Shown here piece by piece: positions 5,951 to 7,218 of a stretch of 7,218 nucleotides of DNA. The DNA is from Flavobacteriales bacterium (GTDB taxonomy: Bacteria > Bacteroidota > Bacteroidia > Flavobacteriales > Flavobacteriaceae). The stretch covers positions 1-7,218 of the forward strand of contig WGAP01000155.1 in NCBI GenBank assembly GCA_015494775.1. The letters run 5' to 3'. The notes beneath the pieces are model-generated. The model ran no database searches. It was not told the origin of the DNA and worked only from the letters and a program-made list of their open reading frames with translations. Numbering within the stretch: position 1 is the stretch's first letter; each line of letters opens with the position of its first letter. Both the position numbers and the translations under genes were made by a program.

Positions 5951-5982
5951 CAAAAATAGGCATTTTCGGGCGGGGTGCCAAA
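5951..5982 (-). promoter_or_regulatory. lpdA promoter
   Basis: On the - strand, TTTG (5982-5979), a 20-nt spacer and TATTTTTG (5958-5951) match both Bacteroidota promoter elements (TTTG and TAnnTTTG) exactly. The ATG follows at 5931, leaving a leader of roughly 15 nt. Confidence 0.7.
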
Positions 5983-5997
5983 GACAAGTAAACGAAA

Positions 5998-6024
5998 AGG
6001 CGGAAATCACGGGTATTTCCGCCT
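5998..6024 (-). terminator. Intrinsic terminator of the T9SS cargo gene
   Basis: AGGCGGAAAT (5998-6007) pairs perfectly with ATTTCCGCCT (6015-6024) around a 7-nt loop. On the - strand the stem is followed by TTTTCGTTT. It lies 25 bp after the TAG at 6049-6051 and just upstream of the lpdA promoter, so it separates the two transcription units. Confidence 0.75.
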
Positions 6025-6048
6025 CCGAAAACAGTCAAATGATATGCC

Positions 6049-7218
6049 CTAACGTTTGACAAACCGACGGGTATGTTCGCCGCCGGGCGAAACGATGCGG
6101 TAGAGATAAACGCCGCGAGGCAAACCGGCGGTGGAAATGCTCACCCTGTTTTGTCCGCCATGCAAGCGGAAACTTTTACCGGTTAACCTTTTTCCGTCCA
6201 AGTCGTAAATTTCAATGCTTATGCGCACATTTTCGCGGGCTTGGATGCGGAAGTGCAAGCGATCGCGGGCCGGAACAGGAAAGGCACGTAATTCCTCGGC
6301 CCGAATATATTTGTCGGTAGCCGCCGGATAGCCCAAATAAACATTGTCCAATAGCATCCACGAGCCCGGGTTTTCACCGTTCCATACATCAAAGCGTAAA
6401 CTGTCGTGGGCATATTGAAGGTTCAATGGAATATCCACGTGTTGGTAATTGTTAATATCACTCGTATAATCCCTGCTGACATATTCGTTCCAGCCCGGAT
6501 TGGTGGAATTTTTGAAAATAAAACGTATCGTTCCCATATCACCCGCTTCGCGGTGGGTTTTAATATCGTAGGAAATGCTGGTAGGATTTTGGTTAAGTGC
6601 CATACCGCCTTCCATTCCGGTGTGTGAAAACAATTGTCCGTTGGTAATAACGGCATTTATCGTATCACCCCAGTGATTGACGGAATTGACCAAATAAATG
6701 GCATAGCTTCCGTCTGTGGCATCGGTGTTTTTTTGGATACTTTCGGGCGAAGAAAGCGGTTCGTCGTCGAGCGAAGTCATGAATCCGTCGGGTTTTTCCA
6801 CATCGTTGAAGGTCCAGTTTTCGAAACTCCAATTGGGCGGCGGAGGCACACTGGAAGTATTGGAAATAAAGCGGAGGTTGTCAAACATCACCCAACTGCC
6901 GATTTGCATTCCATTGCCGGTAATGGCATTGCTACTTGCCGCACCTATCATCACGGTGTCGGGGACGGCGCCTGCGGGCATACGGGTAGCCAAAGTAATG
7001 GTTTGCCAGCTTTGTGTATTCATGGAAGCATCGATATGAACGATGGTATCGAAAAGCGGGACGGTTTGGTATTTGAATTCAATCAGGAAAAGCGCCGTAT
7101 CCTGTCCCACCACACCGGCTTTGTAATCGATTTTGACCGTATCCACATGGGAACCGTAAGGTGTTCCGCCCGTAAAATCATCGGGAAAGAAATTGACGAA
7201 ATACCCGGGTTCCACTTC
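6049..7218 (-). CDS. Secreted T9SS cargo protein, C-terminal part
   Basis: The gene is open through the right edge of the window, so its true start is not visible; an internal GTG at 7215 is not a believable start. Numbering from that GTG codon, residues about 310-388 form a type IX secretion sorting domain. Supporting segments are FPVPARDRLHF, IEIYDLDGKRL, LPRGVYLYRIV and the closing RRFVKR. This domain directs passage through the outer membrane and, in most cases, anchoring or release at the surface. Upstream lie two modules that look related. The first ends in GSWVMFDNLRF (106-116), then comes a SSVPPPP linker, and the second (about 128-297) ends in GSWMLLDNVYL (284-294). They resemble the beta-sandwich carbohydrate-binding-like domains common in T9SS proteins, but I cannot name the family. 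No catalytic domain is visible in this part. A terminator hairpin follows the stop. Confidence 0.88.
   Translation of the reverse strand, partial: EVEPGYFVNFFPDDFTGGTPYGSHVDTVKIDYKAGVVGQDTALFLIEFKYQTVPLFDTIVHIDASMNTQSWQTITLATRMPAGAVPDTVMIGAASSNAITGNGMQIGSWVMFDNLRFISNTSSVPPPPNWSFENWTFNDVEKPDGFMTSLDDEPLSSPESIQKNTDATDGSYAIYLVNSVNHWGDTINAVITNGQLFSHTGMEGGMALNQNPTSISYDIKTHREAGDMGTIRFIFKNSTNPGWNEYVSRDYTSDINNYQHVDIPLNLQYAHDSLRFDVWNGENPGSWMLLDNVYLGYPAATDKYIRAEELRAFPVPARDRLHFRIQARENVRISIEIYDLDGKRLTGKSFRLHGGQNRVSISTAGLPRGVYLYRIVSPGGEHTRRFVKR

Noticed and set aside
4981..5991. 336-codon + strand open frame
   Set aside because: It is antisense to lpdA, whose FAD, disulfide and His-Glu motifs are unambiguous. 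It also runs through the lpdA promoter.

Overview
The window looks like chromosomal DNA from a member of the Bacteroidota. Three lines support this. A C-terminal type IX secretion (Por) sorting domain ends the protein at the right edge. Promoters match the Bacteroidota TTG/TTTG - 20 nt - TAnnTTTG pattern, and Shine-Dalgarno sequences are absent. The Mur-ligase homologue has the motif variants typical of that phylum. The coding regions have moderate GC, but the intergenic DNA is sharply divided into very GC-rich structured blocks and AT-rich stretches. I cannot assign a family or genus.

Left half, + strand: a GC-rich structured repeat (101-355) precedes a tight three-gene operon. Its genes are a YceI-domain lipoprotein (442-1110), an Mpl/MurC-type peptidoglycan ligase (1121-2482, 10 bp later) and a lipoprotein of the pyridoxamine-phosphate-oxidase/FMN-binding fold (2470-2997, 13 bp overlap). 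The operon is envelope-centred: two predicted lipoproteins flank a murein-precursor ligase.

Middle: a roughly 700-bp non-coding block (2998-3711). It holds a second, inverted and enlarged copy of the same GC-rich repeat (3001-3578). Inside this copy are a 15-bp perfect terminator-like hairpin and a 162-bp palindrome (3251-3412) with perfect 20-bp outer arms. The two repeat copies bracket the operon as inverted repeats.

Right half, all - strand: an AT-rich higBA-type toxin-antitoxin pair (toxin 4013-4354, antitoxin 3712-4029). A perfect palindromic operator is embedded in its promoter, and the promoter lies so close to the toxin ATG that the mRNA may be leaderless. Upstream of it are dihydrolipoyl dehydrogenase lpdA (4543-5931) with its own promoter, a terminator hairpin (5998-6024), and the 3' part of a secreted T9SS cargo protein with tandem modules (6049 to beyond the window edge).

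The least explained part of the window is the structured repeat family and the long palindrome. The protein-coding genes belong to recognisable families.
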